This document shows, in pieces, positions 16,682-24,757 of a stretch of DNA of 64,000 nucleotides. A model generated the notes under the pieces. That model saw only the letters and a list, made by a program, of their open reading frames with translations, did not search any database and had not been told where the DNA came from. A program made the position numbers and the translations under genes. Position 1 is the first letter of the stretch; every line of letters begins with the position of its first letter. Origin of the DNA: Eggerthella sinensis (lineage in GTDB: Bacteria > Actinomycetota > Coriobacteriia > Coriobacteriales > Eggerthellaceae); assembly GCF_003339815.1 (NCBI RefSeq), contig NZ_PPTT01000008.1:62001-126000 (forward strand), read 5' to 3'.

Positions 16682-18163
16682 CTACCCGGCCGCCTCCGCG
16701 CCGTCGGTCTGCTCGATGATGTCGAGCAGCTCCTGGCGGTTGTGGATATCGAGCTTCTGGTAGAGGTGCATGCGGTGCGTCTGCACGGTGCTGCGCGACA
16801 GGAACAGCTTGTTCTCGATGTGCGCCGAATCGCGCCCCTGCGCGATGAGCATGGCGATTTCCGTCTCGCGTGGCGAGAGCTGGTAGGCCCGCGCCACCGC
16901 CTGGCACTTCGCCTTGAAGGGCGTCTTGTGCTTGAACGGCACGATTTGCACGAGCGCGTTCGCATCGGCCTCGGTGAACACCGCCGCGTAGCCCACCGCC
17001 ACCGCGAGCACGGCCGCGAACACGATGAGGTGCACGTTGTCCATGGTGAGGTGCTGCACGAACACCGAGCTGAACAGCGCGCCGCCGAGCGAGCCGAGCG
17101 ACCAGGAACCGTACACGAACCCGAAGAAGCCGGGGGCGTACGACGAGCGGTCGCGGAACACCGACGCGGCAATCACCCAGATGAGCAGGAACACGAGCTG
17201 GTACATGATCACGCTGCACGTGTAGCCCGCGATGGCGGCCTCGCCCGCCAGCACGATGGGCAGCAGCAGGATGCTGGCAAGCCCCATGAGGAAGATCGTG
17301 CGGTACAGGTGCCCGAACTGGAAGCGCTCGCGGTACGCCAGCAGCGCGTAGACAAACGCGACGGCCGCCACCACGACCACGAACGCCGCCGCGTGGTAGG
17401 CCACCGCGAAGGGCGAGCTGATGAGCTGGGTGCGCATGAACGCGTCGAACTCGCTGCGGAACAGGTGGTCGATCACGCCCCAGGCGAACACGATGACCCC
17501 CAGCTTCACGAGCATGCGCGCCGACGTGCCACGGCCCTCCCGCGGAACGGACGCCGTGCGCGGCGGCTGCTCCCCCGCCTGCTCGCGCTGCCCGACGCGC
17601 AGGCAGATGGTGGACACGAGCGGCAGCGCGATGGACGTCGCGATGACCGTGTAGATGTTCGCTATCGAGACGATGGCGTTGATGGCGCAGGTCAGCACTT
17701 GCGACAGGAACAGCGTGAGGAACATGCTCTGCACCGACAGCCGGCCGAACACCTGCATCCAGAACAGGTAGAGCAGCACGGTGAGTGCGCCCGACACCGC
17801 GATGACCACGTTGCCCGTCACCGTCACGGAGTTCTGCGTGACGAGCGGCAGCACGAGCACCGCGCCCATGAGCGCCATGGCCACGCCGAGCGCGAGCGGC
17901 TTCACCGTGCGCTCGAGCAGCGGGAACAGGCGCCGGCCGCCCAGGAACAGCACGAAGCACGCCAGCGCGGCCGCCACGAGCGACGGCATGCAGGCGCCGT
18001 GCGGCGGCTTGCTCACGAGCGCGCTCATCACGTTGTCCGGCGTGGCCGCCGCAAGCAGCGTCGGCGAGATCGACACGGCGCAGCCGAAGCCCACGGCAAG
18101 CGTCACGTTGGCCCGCGTGACCGCGTTCGACCAAGCGTCTTTCAAAGCAGCGCGATTCCCCAT
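16682..18163 (-). CDS. Membrane-embedded LuxR-family regulator no. 2
   Basis: A 493-residue one-component regulator with about ten to twelve hydrophobic segments in residues 20-400 and a C-terminal LuxR helix-turn-helix: LSPRETEIAMLIAQGRD and STVQTHRMHLYQKLDI, ending RQELLDIIEQ. It lacks a receiver domain. It is divergent from the second respiratory operon (Fe-S, Mo, multihaem, membrane subunits) across 238 bases and is the obvious candidate to control it. ATG 18163 has GAGGGGG upstream. The promoter TTGTTC-18-TAGAAT at 18202-18231 fits it. Its stop abuts that of the response regulator. Confidence 0.87.
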   Translation of the reverse strand: MGNRAALKDAWSNAVTRANVTLAVGFGCAVSISPTLLAAATPDNVMSALVSKPPHGACMPSLVAAALACFVLFLGGRRLFPLLERTVKPLALGVAMALMGAVLVLPLVTQNSVTVTGNVVIAVSGALTVLLYLFWMQVFGRLSVQSMFLTLFLSQVLTCAINAIVSIANIYTVIATSIALPLVSTICLRVGQREQAGEQPPRTASVPREGRGTSARMLVKLGVIVFAWGVIDHLFRSEFDAFMRTQLISSPFAVAYHAAAFVVVVAAVAFVYALLAYRERFQFGHLYRTIFLMGLASILLLPIVLAGEAAIAGYTCSVIMYQLVFLLIWVIAASVFRDRSSYAPGFFGFVYGSWSLGSLGGALFSSVFVQHLTMDNVHLIVFAAVLAVAVGYAAVFTEADANALVQIVPFKHKTPFKAKCQAVARAYQLSPRETEIAMLIAQGRDSAHIENKLFLSRSTVQTHRMHLYQKLDIHNRQELLDIIEQTDGAEAAG

Positions 18164-18201
18164 GGAAGCCCCCTCGTATCCCCTACGATCTTCCACGCTC
18201 C

Positions 18202-18231
18202 ATTCTACCCCATGGGCATGCGTGCGAACAA
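18202..18231 (-). promoter_or_regulatory. Promoter of LuxR gene no. 2
   Basis: On the minus strand TTGTTC (18226-18231) and TAGAAT (18202-18207) are separated by 18 bases. Transcription would begin near 18195, about 32 bases before the ATG. The rest of the 18164-18401 intergenic region holds no gene that I can support. Confidence 0.45.
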
Positions 18232-18401
18232 CGTACCGCCACCTGGGGAAACGAAAGATCATATAACGGAACCGATGCGGTTTCGCACGCTCACCCACCG
18301 CTTCCGATACCCCGAAGCCCCGCAGTTTGCGAGAGTATCCCCAACGCCTCGCGCCGCAACGGGAGTGCGGGGCACGGGGAATGCGAGGAGAGGAGTCAAG
18401 C

Positions 18402-19196
18402 ATGACGACATGGGGAATGCTCATCGACCTCAAGCGCTGCGCGGGATGCGGGGCATGCGTCGTGGCCTGCCAGTTGCAGAACAACCAGAGCCCGGGCGTG
18501 TCCTGGGTGAAGCTCGACGCCGTGGAATGGGGTGAGGAGGCCGGCGAGGCAGGGCGCGCCTACCTGCCGCACGCGTGCATGCACTGCGACAACCCCGAGT
18601 GCGTGGCCGTCTGCCCCACCGGCGCCAGCCAGAAGCTCGACGACGGCGTGGTGGTGGTCGAGTACGACGCGTGCATCGCCTGCGGGTACTGCATGTCGGC
18701 CTGCCCCTACGGCGCCCGCGTGCTCAACGAGGGCAAGGGCAACTACTTCGGGGAGTACGCGCAAGCGCCCTACGAGGCCTACGGCACGCAGCGTGCGCGC
18801 GTGGTGGAGAAGTGCATCTTCTGCCGCGAGCGCGCCGAGGAGGGGCTGCCCGTCGCCTGCGTGCTCAACTGCCCGGCGCACGCGCGCTTCTTCGGGGACC
18901 TCGACGACCCTGAAAGCGACGTGAGCAAGCGCATCGCGCGCGGCGACGCCCTCCGCGTCGACGAGACGTCGTTCTACTACGTGCCCATGAACGGCATGGA
19001 CGAGCAGCTGCTGCCCACCGCCGCGGGCGGCGCGTACGCCGAGAGCTCGAAAGCGGCGCCCGGCATCGATCCCGTGGTTGCCACCGTGGGCGTGGCGGCC
19101 GTTGCGGCCGTCGGCGTGGGCGTGGGCGTCGGGGTGAAGAAGTCGAAGACCAAGGCGAAGGCGCAGGCCAAAGCCGACGACACGAAGAACGACTAA
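18402..19196 (+). CDS. DmsB-like Fe-S subunit with hydrophobic C-terminal tail
   Basis: A 264-residue protein. Cysteine groups CAGCGACVVAC (near 14-24), CMHCDNPECVAVC (near 60-73), CIACGYCMSAC (near 92-102) and CIFC/CVLNC (near 140-165) are the four-cluster DmsB pattern. Unlike the other copy it continues with about 30 small hydrophobic residues (PVVATVGVAAVAAVGVGVG, from about residue 225) and a KKSKTKAKAQAK end, which looks like a C-terminal membrane anchor with a basic stop. It should pass electrons to the Mo enzyme encoded 15 bases downstream. GAGGAGAGGAG precedes ATG 18402. It is first in a four-gene operon. Confidence 0.9.
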   Translation: MTTWGMLIDLKRCAGCGACVVACQLQNNQSPGVSWVKLDAVEWGEEAGEAGRAYLPHACMHCDNPECVAVCPTGASQKLDDGVVVVEYDACIACGYCMSACPYGARVLNEGKGNYFGEYAQAPYEAYGTQRARVVEKCIFCRERAEEGLPVACVLNCPAHARFFGDLDDPESDVSKRIARGDALRVDETSFYYVPMNGMDEQLLPTAAGGAYAESSKAAPGIDPVVATVGVAAVAAVGVGVGVGVKKSKTKAKAQAKADDTKND

Positions 19197-19211
19197 GGGG
19201 AGGCGCGCATC

Positions 19212-21506
19212 ATGACCACCACCATCGCACCCGCGGCATCCGCCGCTTTCAGCCGCCGCTCGTTCGTGAAGGGAGGGGCCGCCCTCGCCGCCGGCACGGC
19301 GCTCGGCACCGCGTTCGGCTTCGACATCGCGCACGCCGAGGGCACGGTCGACCCCGACGCCCCGCTCGAGAAGCGCTACACGTACTGCGACATGTGCAAC
19401 CAGGTGCCCAAATGCGGCATGACGGCCTACGTGCAGGACGGCAAGATCGTGCGCGTCGAATCGCGCACGCCCCACCCCACCACGCCGCTGTGCGCCAAGG
19501 GCCTGGCCAGCATCCAGGAGCTGTACGACCCGAAGCGCCTGCAAACGCCGCTGCGCCGCACGAACCCGAAGGGCACGGGCGCCTCGCAGTGGGAGCCCAT
19601 CACCTGGGACGAAGCCTACGACACCATCGTGAGCGAGTTCAACCGCGTCAAGGATGCCGACGGCCCCGACGCCGTGATGTTCTACTGCGGCGACCCGAAG
19701 GAGCCGCGCCCGCCCATCCAGCGCGTGGCCACCCTGTTCGGCAGCTCCACGTACGGCCTCGAGAGCTCGCTGTGCTCCACGGCCACGAACATCACCTCGC
19801 AGCTCGTGTACGGCCGCGGGCAGAGCTCGTCGGGCTCCGACCCCACCGACGACACCGGCAGCTGCATGATCTGGAGCCTCAACGCGGCCTGGTCGCAGCC
19901 GAACCGCCACGCGAAGTTCATGGACCAGAAGGAGCGCGGCTGCAAGTTCGTCATCGTCGACCCGCGCATCACGCCCACCGTCATGGGGCTCGCCGACATC
20001 CATCTGCAGCTGCGCCCCGGGTCGGACGGCGCGCTCGCGCTCGGGTTCATCAACATCCTCATCCGCGACGGCCTCGTGGACAAGCAGTTCGTGGACGAAT
20101 GGACGCACGGCTACGAGGGCCTCGCCGACCTCGCCGCCCAGTACCCGCCCGAGAAGGTGGAGGACATCACCTGGGTGCCCGCCGCGAAACTCGAGGAAGC
20201 CGTGCACCTGCTGGCCGACAACGCGCCCAGCACGCTCGTCACCAGCTCGGCGGGGCTCGCCCACTCCTCGAACGTGGGGCACGCGCTGCGCGCCGTGTTC
20301 ATGATCCCCGCCCTCATGGGCATGATCGAGAAGAAGGGCGGCGTCATGTTCGCCTCCGGCGGCCTGCCGCTCGACGTGAGCGGCTCGTCGGCTAAGTTCC
20401 GCGCCGAAGACCTCTACACCGAGCAGCACTTCGAAGAGAAGCGCGTCGACAAGGACGACTTCCCCGCCTGGGTGTCGTTCACCAAGCACTTCCAAACGGC
20501 CAGGCTGCCCGAGTACATCGACGAGGGCAAGATCAAGGCGGCTATCCTCGTGGCCAGCAACGTCATGATCTGGCCCGAGTCGAACCGCTACCAGGAAGCC
20601 CTCGGCAAGCTGGAATTCGTGGCCGCCGTCGATTACTACGAGCGCCCCTGGACCCACGACTACGTGGACATCCTGCTGCCCGCCGCCATGTGCCACGAGC
20701 GCATGGCCCCCTTCGCCGCCTACGGCCGCACGATCTTCTTCCGCGAGCCGTGCGTAGCGCCGGCGGGTCAGGCGCGCGAAGACTGGCAGATCATGCTGGA
20801 ATTGGGCTGCAAGCTGGGCTTCGAGGAGGAGTGCTTCGGCGGCAGCGTGGAGGCGGCCCTCGACAACGTGCTGAAGACGGCCGGGCTCGACGTCACCCTC
20901 GACGACCTGCGCGCGAACCCCGAAGGCCTTGAGATTCCGGGCAGCAAGAACGAGGAGGGCAAGCACGCCAGCGGCAAGCTGCGCAAGGACGGGGAGCCGG
21001 GCTTCAACACGCCTTCCGGCAAGCTCGAATTCGACTCCGAGATGCTCAAGGGCTTCGGCTACGAAGGGCTGCCCGTGTACGAGGAGCCCGTCCACACCCC
21101 CTACGCGCCGAGCGAGCAGGACAAGCAGTACCCGCTCGTGCTGAACGCGGGGTCGCGCCTGCCCTTCTACACGCATTCCAAGCTGCGCGAGATTCCCTGG
21201 CTCAACCAGTTCATGCCCGAACCGGTGGTGCGCCTGCACCCGCAGGACGCCCGCGACCGCTCCATCGGCAACGGCGACGTGGTGCGCGTGTTCAACCACC
21301 AGAACGAGATCGAGATGAAGGCCGAGGTGACGAACCTCGTGCATGCGGGCATGGTGGACATCTTCCACGGCTGGCATCAGGCCAACGTCAACCTGCTCAC
21401 CACGCGCGACTTCGACCCCATCACCGGGTTCCCGCCCTTCCGATGCGGCCTGTGCGAGGTCGAGCCCACCGGCAAGGGACGCCTCGTCGGCCAGGACAAG
21501 AGCTGA
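19212..21506 (+). CDS. Tat-exported molybdopterin oxidoreductase (no. 2)
   Basis: A 764-residue catalytic subunit. The N-terminus has SRRSFVKGG (Tat motif, 14-22) and an AHA cleavage region near 42. The [4Fe-4S] site is C59-x2-C62-x5-C68-x25-C94. A CSTATNI segment near residue 195 is a candidate for the Mo-ligand region. Later motifs include KFVIVDPRITPTVMGLADI, VLVASNVMIWPESNRYQE-like cofactor contacts and, at the end, DIFHGWHQANVNLLT. It resembles polysulfide/thiosulfate-type reductases more than DMSO reductase proper, but the substrate is unknown. The neighbours (Fe-S subunit, multihaem cytochrome, MsrQ-like protein) indicate a quinone-linked respiratory complex on the outer face. Confidence 0.9.
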   Translation: MTTTIAPAASAAFSRRSFVKGGAALAAGTALGTAFGFDIAHAEGTVDPDAPLEKRYTYCDMCNQVPKCGMTAYVQDGKIVRVESRTPHPTTPLCAKGLASIQELYDPKRLQTPLRRTNPKGTGASQWEPITWDEAYDTIVSEFNRVKDADGPDAVMFYCGDPKEPRPPIQRVATLFGSSTYGLESSLCSTATNITSQLVYGRGQSSSGSDPTDDTGSCMIWSLNAAWSQPNRHAKFMDQKERGCKFVIVDPRITPTVMGLADIHLQLRPGSDGALALGFINILIRDGLVDKQFVDEWTHGYEGLADLAAQYPPEKVEDITWVPAAKLEEAVHLLADNAPSTLVTSSAGLAHSSNVGHALRAVFMIPALMGMIEKKGGVMFASGGLPLDVSGSSAKFRAEDLYTEQHFEEKRVDKDDFPAWVSFTKHFQTARLPEYIDEGKIKAAILVASNVMIWPESNRYQEALGKLEFVAAVDYYERPWTHDYVDILLPAAMCHERMAPFAAYGRTIFFREPCVAPAGQAREDWQIMLELGCKLGFEEECFGGSVEAALDNVLKTAGLDVTLDDLRANPEGLEIPGSKNEEGKHASGKLRKDGEPGFNTPSGKLEFDSEMLKGFGYEGLPVYEEPVHTPYAPSEQDKQYPLVLNAGSRLPFYTHSKLREIPWLNQFMPEPVVRLHPQDARDRSIGNGDVVRVFNHQNEIEMKAEVTNLVHAGMVDIFHGWHQANVNLLTTRDFDPITGFPPFRCGLCEVEPTGKGRLVGQDKS

Positions 21507-21520
21507 GTCAGCGAACGATT

Positions 21521-21556
21521 GCTCCCCGTCGGCGCGGCGACGCGCCGACGGGGAGC
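21521..21556. other. Perfect 16-bp hairpin inside the operon, before the cytochrome gene
   Basis: Arms GCTCCCCGTCGGCGCG (21521-21536) and its exact complement (21541-21556) around loop GCGA. It lies between the Mo gene stop and the GAGGAGG ribosome site of the cytochrome gene, with no T-run. Inside a co-transcribed unit it may set transcript ratios (partial termination or mRNA protection). Confidence 0.6.
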
Positions 21557-21569
21557 GCGAGGAGGAACC

Positions 21570-22091
21570 ATGGAAGATCGGAAGAAGAGGAACAAGGGGC
21601 TCATCGCGCTCGGCGTTGCGGCGGTGGTTCTCGTGGCGGCCGGCACCGGCTTCTGGGTATGGCACGAGCAGCCCAGCTTCTGCAACGCCATCTGCCACAC
21701 GCCCATGGACCCGTACGTGGAGGACTACTACGCCGACGACCCGACGCTGCTTGCCACCGCCCACCGCGTGGCCGACGTCACCTGTCTCGACTGCCACGTG
21801 CCCACGCTGAGCGAGCAGCTGGCCGAGGGCGTGTCGTGGGTGGCGGGCGGCTACGCGCTGCCGCTCGAGCAGCGCAGCTTCGACAACGCGTTTTGCATGA
21901 ACGGGTCGTGCCACGCCATCGGGCAGGACAGCCTGGCGCAGATCACCGGGCAGCAGGCGTACAACCCGCACAGCGCCTACCACGAGGAGCTGGCCTGCGG
22001 CACCTGCCACAAGTCGCACACGGCGTCGGTCATGCAGTGCGCGCAGTGCCACAGCGACGCCGAGGTTCCCGCCGGATGGACGGTTCGCTAG
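21570..22091 (+). CDS. NapC/NrfH-like membrane-anchored multihaem cytochrome c
   Basis: A 173-residue protein with an N-terminal membrane anchor (residues 10-31) followed by five haem-type motifs: CNAICH (38-43, spacing C-x3-CH), CLDCH (72-76), CMNGSCH (109-115, spacing C-x4-CH), CGTCH (143-147) and CAQCH (157-161). NapC/NrfH proteins take electrons from menaquinol and hand them to an exported reductase; they usually have four haems. The two stretched motifs are unusual and may reflect ligands or haems attached differently. GAGGAGGAACC precedes ATG 21570. Lying between a Mo enzyme gene and an MsrQ-like gene, it is the likely electron conduit of this operon. Confidence 0.88.
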   Translation: MEDRKKRNKGLIALGVAAVVLVAAGTGFWVWHEQPSFCNAICHTPMDPYVEDYYADDPTLLATAHRVADVTCLDCHVPTLSEQLAEGVSWVAGGYALPLEQRSFDNAFCMNGSCHAIGQDSLAQITGQQAYNPHSAYHEELACGTCHKSHTASVMQCAQCHSDAEVPAGWTVR

Positions 22092-22113
22092 CCGCGAGAG
22101 AGGAAGTTGTCCC

Positions 22114-22806
22114 ATGGAAGTGCTCATTGCCCTCGCCCTCAGCGTGCTGTTCGCCTTCGCGCTGAGGAAGCAGATCAAGCGCTACGCGGTGTCGTTCTAC
22201 ATCGTGGCCATCGCGATGGACGTGCTGTTCCTGTCGCAGGTGCTGTTCGGCGTGTCGCGCGAGGTGGCGGTGGCGGTCTACCCCTATCTCACCCGCTGCT
22301 TGCTGGGATTCGCCCTGTTCGCCGTCGTCATGTTCATCGGGGCGCTGCCCGAGGGGTCGAAGGCGCAGCGGGCCCTCATGCCCATCCGCGGCGAGCTGTC
22401 CATCATCGCCGCCATCCTCACCATCGGGCACGTGGCGAACTACCTGGGGGCCTATCTGGCCGACATCCTGTCCGGCTTCGTGGGGATGTCCGCGGGCATG
22501 ATCGCCTCGTTCGTGGTGTCGAGCCTGCTCATCGTGTTGCTTGCCGCGCTCACCGTCACCTCGTTCAACGCGGTGAAAATGCGGATGGACGCCGATGCGT
22601 GGAAGCGGCTGCAGAAGACGGCCTATGCCTTCTTCGCGCTCACGTACGTGCACCTCATGCTCGTGCTTCTGCCCACCGTCTCGTCGAGCGGGCAGAGGGC
22701 CACGTTCAGCATCGTCGTGTACTCGCTCGTCATGGCGGCGTACGCGGCGCTGCGCATGACCACCCACATGCGCAGCGGCAAAGCGAAGCGGGGCGCGGCG
22801 TCGTGA
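22114..22806 (+). CDS. Ferric-reductase-like (MsrQ-like) membrane protein
   Basis: A 230-residue polytopic protein with about six membrane helices. Histidines placed inside or at the ends of helices (IGHVANYLGAYL near residue 110 and TYVHLMLVLLP near 185) are arranged like the b-haem ligands of the ferric reductase/MsrQ (YedZ) family. Such proteins carry electrons from the quinone pool or flavins across the membrane. It begins 22 bases after the cytochrome gene and ends the operon. I infer that it and the multihaem protein link menaquinol to the Mo enzyme, replacing the NrfD/DmsC anchor that is missing. Confidence 0.8.
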   Translation: MEVLIALALSVLFAFALRKQIKRYAVSFYIVAIAMDVLFLSQVLFGVSREVAVAVYPYLTRCLLGFALFAVVMFIGALPEGSKAQRALMPIRGELSIIAAILTIGHVANYLGAYLADILSGFVGMSAGMIASFVVSSLLIVLLAALTVTSFNAVKMRMDADAWKRLQKTAYAFFALTYVHLMLVLLPTVSSSGQRATFSIVVYSLVMAAYAALRMTTHMRSGKAKRGAAS

Positions 22807-22811
22807 CAAGC

Positions 22812-22844
22812 GCGTCGGCGCGGGCCGGGTGCCCGCGCCGACGC
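22812..22844. terminator. Perfect 14-bp hairpin between convergent genes
   Basis: Arms GCGTCGGCGCGGGC (22812-22825) and exact complement (22831-22844) with a 5-base loop, in the 47-base gap between the MsrQ-like gene and the convergent AGCS gene. It would fold in both transcripts. No T-run follows on either strand. Confidence 0.55.
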
Positions 22845-22853
22845 GGCCGAGCG

Positions 22854-24302
22854 CTACTTTCCCTCGAGCTGGGGGATGGGGGTGTCGTCGAACTCGTCGA
22901 GGTTGCCGTCGTAGACGTAGTGGCGCGTCTCGCGGGCGATCATGCCGCTCAGCAGCAGCACGACGATGATGTTGGGAATGGCCATGAGCGCGTTGCCGAT
23001 GTCCGAGATGGTCCACACGATGTCGCCCACGCCGATGGCGCCGAGGAAGGCCACGGCCACGTACACCACCTGGTACGGGCGGATGGCGTAGCGGCCGAAC
23101 AGGTACGTGATGCAGCGGTTGCCGTAGTAGGACCACCCGAGGATGGTGGTGTAGGAGAACGCCACCATGCCCAGCACGAGGATGGGCGTGCCGATGTAGG
23201 GGATCTTCGCGAACGCCTCGCTTGCCAGCATGGCGCCCGAATAGATGGTGGGGTTCTCGAGGATGGACGCGGCGATGTCGGGGTTCGCCAGCATGGTGGA
23301 CACGAGCACGATGCCCGTGAGCGCGCAGATGACCACCGTCGACCAGAAGGTGCCGGTCATGGCCACGAGCGCCTGCTGCGCCGGATTGCGGGTGGCAGCG
23401 GCGGCGGCCACGATGGGCGCCGAGCCCAGGCCCGACTCGTTCGAGAACAGGCCGCGCGCGCAGCCGAACTGCAGGGCCATCATGATGCCGGAGCCCACCG
23501 CGCCGCCGAACGCCGCCTTCGAGGTGAAGGCGCATTCCAGGATGAGGCCGAACGCGTCGCCGACGAGCGCCCAGTTGAACGCGAGGATGATGAGGCACCC
23601 CACGGCGTAGGCCACCGCCATCACGGGCACGAGCTTCTCGCACACTTTCGAGATGGACTGCACGCCGCCGAAGATGACCACCGACACGAGCACGACGATG
23701 ACGAGGCCCACCACCCAGGCGGGCACGTCGATGTTCGAGGTGATGATGCCGGACATGGCCGAGGCCTGCACGGCCGACCCGGTGCCGATGGCCGCCACGG
23801 CAGCGAATGCGGCGAACGCCACGGCGCCGAGCTTCGCCCACCAGGGGGTATGCCCGCCAGGACGCGGGTCGCGCTCGCCTTGGGCGTTGCGGCGGAACGC
23901 GCGCTCCCAAATGTACATGGCGCCGCCCAGCATGGCGCCGTTATGGTCGCGCACGCGGTACTTCACGGCCGCGTACACCTCGGCGTACTTCGTGGCGATG
24001 CCGAACACGCCGGTGATCCACATCCAGAACACGGCGCCCGGGCCGCCCGCGAGGATGGCCGTGGCCACGCCCACGATGGAGCCGGTGCCGATGGTGGCCG
24101 CGAGCGCGGTGGCAAGCGCGCCGAAGTGGCTGATATCGCCCTTGCCCTCGGGGTCGCTCGACAGCGACAGCTTGATGGCCTGCGGCAGCTTGCGCTGGAT
24201 GAACCCGGTTTTGAACGTGAAGAAGAGGTGCGAGCCCAACAGCAACGCGATCATTGCCGGGCCCCACACAAAAGAATCGATGGTGTTGAGGATTTCAATC
24301 AT
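22854..24302 (-). CDS. Sodium:alanine/glycine symporter, AGCS family (copy 2)
   Basis: A roughly 482-residue polytopic membrane protein closely similar to copy 1. It has SFVWGPAMIALLLGSHLFFTF, ATIGTGSIVGVATAI, GLFSNESGLGSAPIVAA and a GWSYYGNRC motif. Both proteins end in a TPIPxLExK tail, as if from an old duplication. It differs from copy 1 by an insert near residue 170 (RNAQGERDPRPGGHTPWW). A TACAAT box at 24313-24318 lies 10 bases before ATG 24302, giving an almost leaderless mRNA; the ATG at 24314 overlaps the -10 box and is less likely. Start 24302 also matches the start of copy 1. Substrate unknown. Confidence 0.9.
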   Translation of the reverse strand: MIEILNTIDSFVWGPAMIALLLGSHLFFTFKTGFIQRKLPQAIKLSLSSDPEGKGDISHFGALATALAATIGTGSIVGVATAILAGGPGAVFWMWITGVFGIATKYAEVYAAVKYRVRDHNGAMLGGAMYIWERAFRRNAQGERDPRPGGHTPWWAKLGAVAFAAFAAVAAIGTGSAVQASAMSGIITSNIDVPAWVVGLVIVVLVSVVIFGGVQSISKVCEKLVPVMAVAYAVGCLIILAFNWALVGDAFGLILECAFTSKAAFGGAVGSGIMMALQFGCARGLFSNESGLGSAPIVAAAAATRNPAQQALVAMTGTFWSTVVICALTGIVLVSTMLANPDIAASILENPTIYSGAMLASEAFAKIPYIGTPILVLGMVAFSYTTILGWSYYGNRCITYLFGRYAIRPYQVVYVAVAFLGAIGVGDIVWTISDIGNALMAIPNIIVVLLLSGMIARETRHYVYDGNLDEFDDTPIPQLEGK

Positions 24303-24312
24303 AGGGTTATCC

Positions 24313-24318
24313 ATTGTA
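24313..24318 (-). promoter_or_regulatory. -10 box TACAAT for AGCS copy 2
   Basis: TACAAT on the minus strand ends 10 bases before ATG 24302. The transcript would have a leader of only a few bases. No clear -35 was found. Confidence 0.35.
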
Positions 24319-24372
24319 GTCCAGCCACGCCGCCCCCGTCCGAAACAACGTCACCCGTCCACAACTGGTTAC

Positions 24373-24660
24373 CTAGAAGCTCACCAGCATGACCTCGATG
24401 CCGTTCCTCCTGAACACCGGCTTCATAAACTCCGGCTCCCGCAGCTCGGGCAGCACCTGCTGCAGCGCCAGAAAGATATCGGCCGACGGTGCCCTGCTGC
24501 CGTCCTCCAAAGCGTACACGGTGCGCTCGGACACGCGCATGCCCGTGCGCTCCTCCACCGCGTCGCACAGCGCCTTGCCGCGCGTGTAGCCGTTCGCCAG
24601 CCGCGCGGCCTTCAACAGCACGCCGTACTTCGCCCAATCGACCACGCCGTTCTCTTTCAT
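24373..24660 (-). CDS. XRE-family regulator next to the HigBA-like pair
   Basis: A 95-residue protein. Residues 12-65 (LLKAARLANGYTRGKALCDA then RVSERTVYALEDGSRAPSAD) look like a Cro/C1-type helix-turn-helix, with a short C-terminal FRRNGIEVMLVSF tail. AGAGAGG precedes the ATG. It is divergent from the toxin gene, and the space between them holds two matching palindromic sites (24674-24689 and 24706-24721). It is therefore probably the repressor of its own promoter and of the pair, though the HigA-like antitoxin could also bind there. Confidence 0.75.
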   Translation of the reverse strand: MKENGVVDWAKYGVLLKAARLANGYTRGKALCDAVEERTGMRVSERTVYALEDGSRAPSADIFLALQQVLPELREPEFMKPVFRRNGIEVMLVSF

Positions 24661-24673
24661 GCTTGGCCTCTCT

Positions 24674-24689
24674 TTGCACTATCGTGCAA
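24674..24689. promoter_or_regulatory. Operator half of a twin site, TTGCACTATCGTGCAA
   Basis: Inverted repeat TTGCAC/GTGCAA around TATC. It matches 24706-24721 with a centre-to-centre distance of 32 bases, close to three helical turns, as expected for cooperative binding on one face of the DNA. It overlaps the leader of the minus-strand XRE gene. Confidence 0.6.
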
Positions 24690-24705
24690 TTCTCGCTATA
24701 CTGTT

Positions 24706-24721
24706 TTGCATTATAGTGCAA
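24706..24721. promoter_or_regulatory. Second operator of the twin site, TTGCATTATAGTGCAA
   Basis: Shares TTGCAYTAT-GTGCAA with the site at 24674-24689. It lies about 37 bases before the toxin start and would cover the promoters of both divergent units. Read on the minus strand its core contains CTATAAT, a -10-like sequence. Confidence 0.6.
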
Positions 24722-24757
24722 ACTTCATGCTTGCGGAGGAAAAAGGGGCGTGTTATC

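Noticed and set aside
18396-22178. A minus-strand open frame of about 1260 codons
   Set aside because: Antisense to the second respiratory operon; composition is that of a shadow frame.
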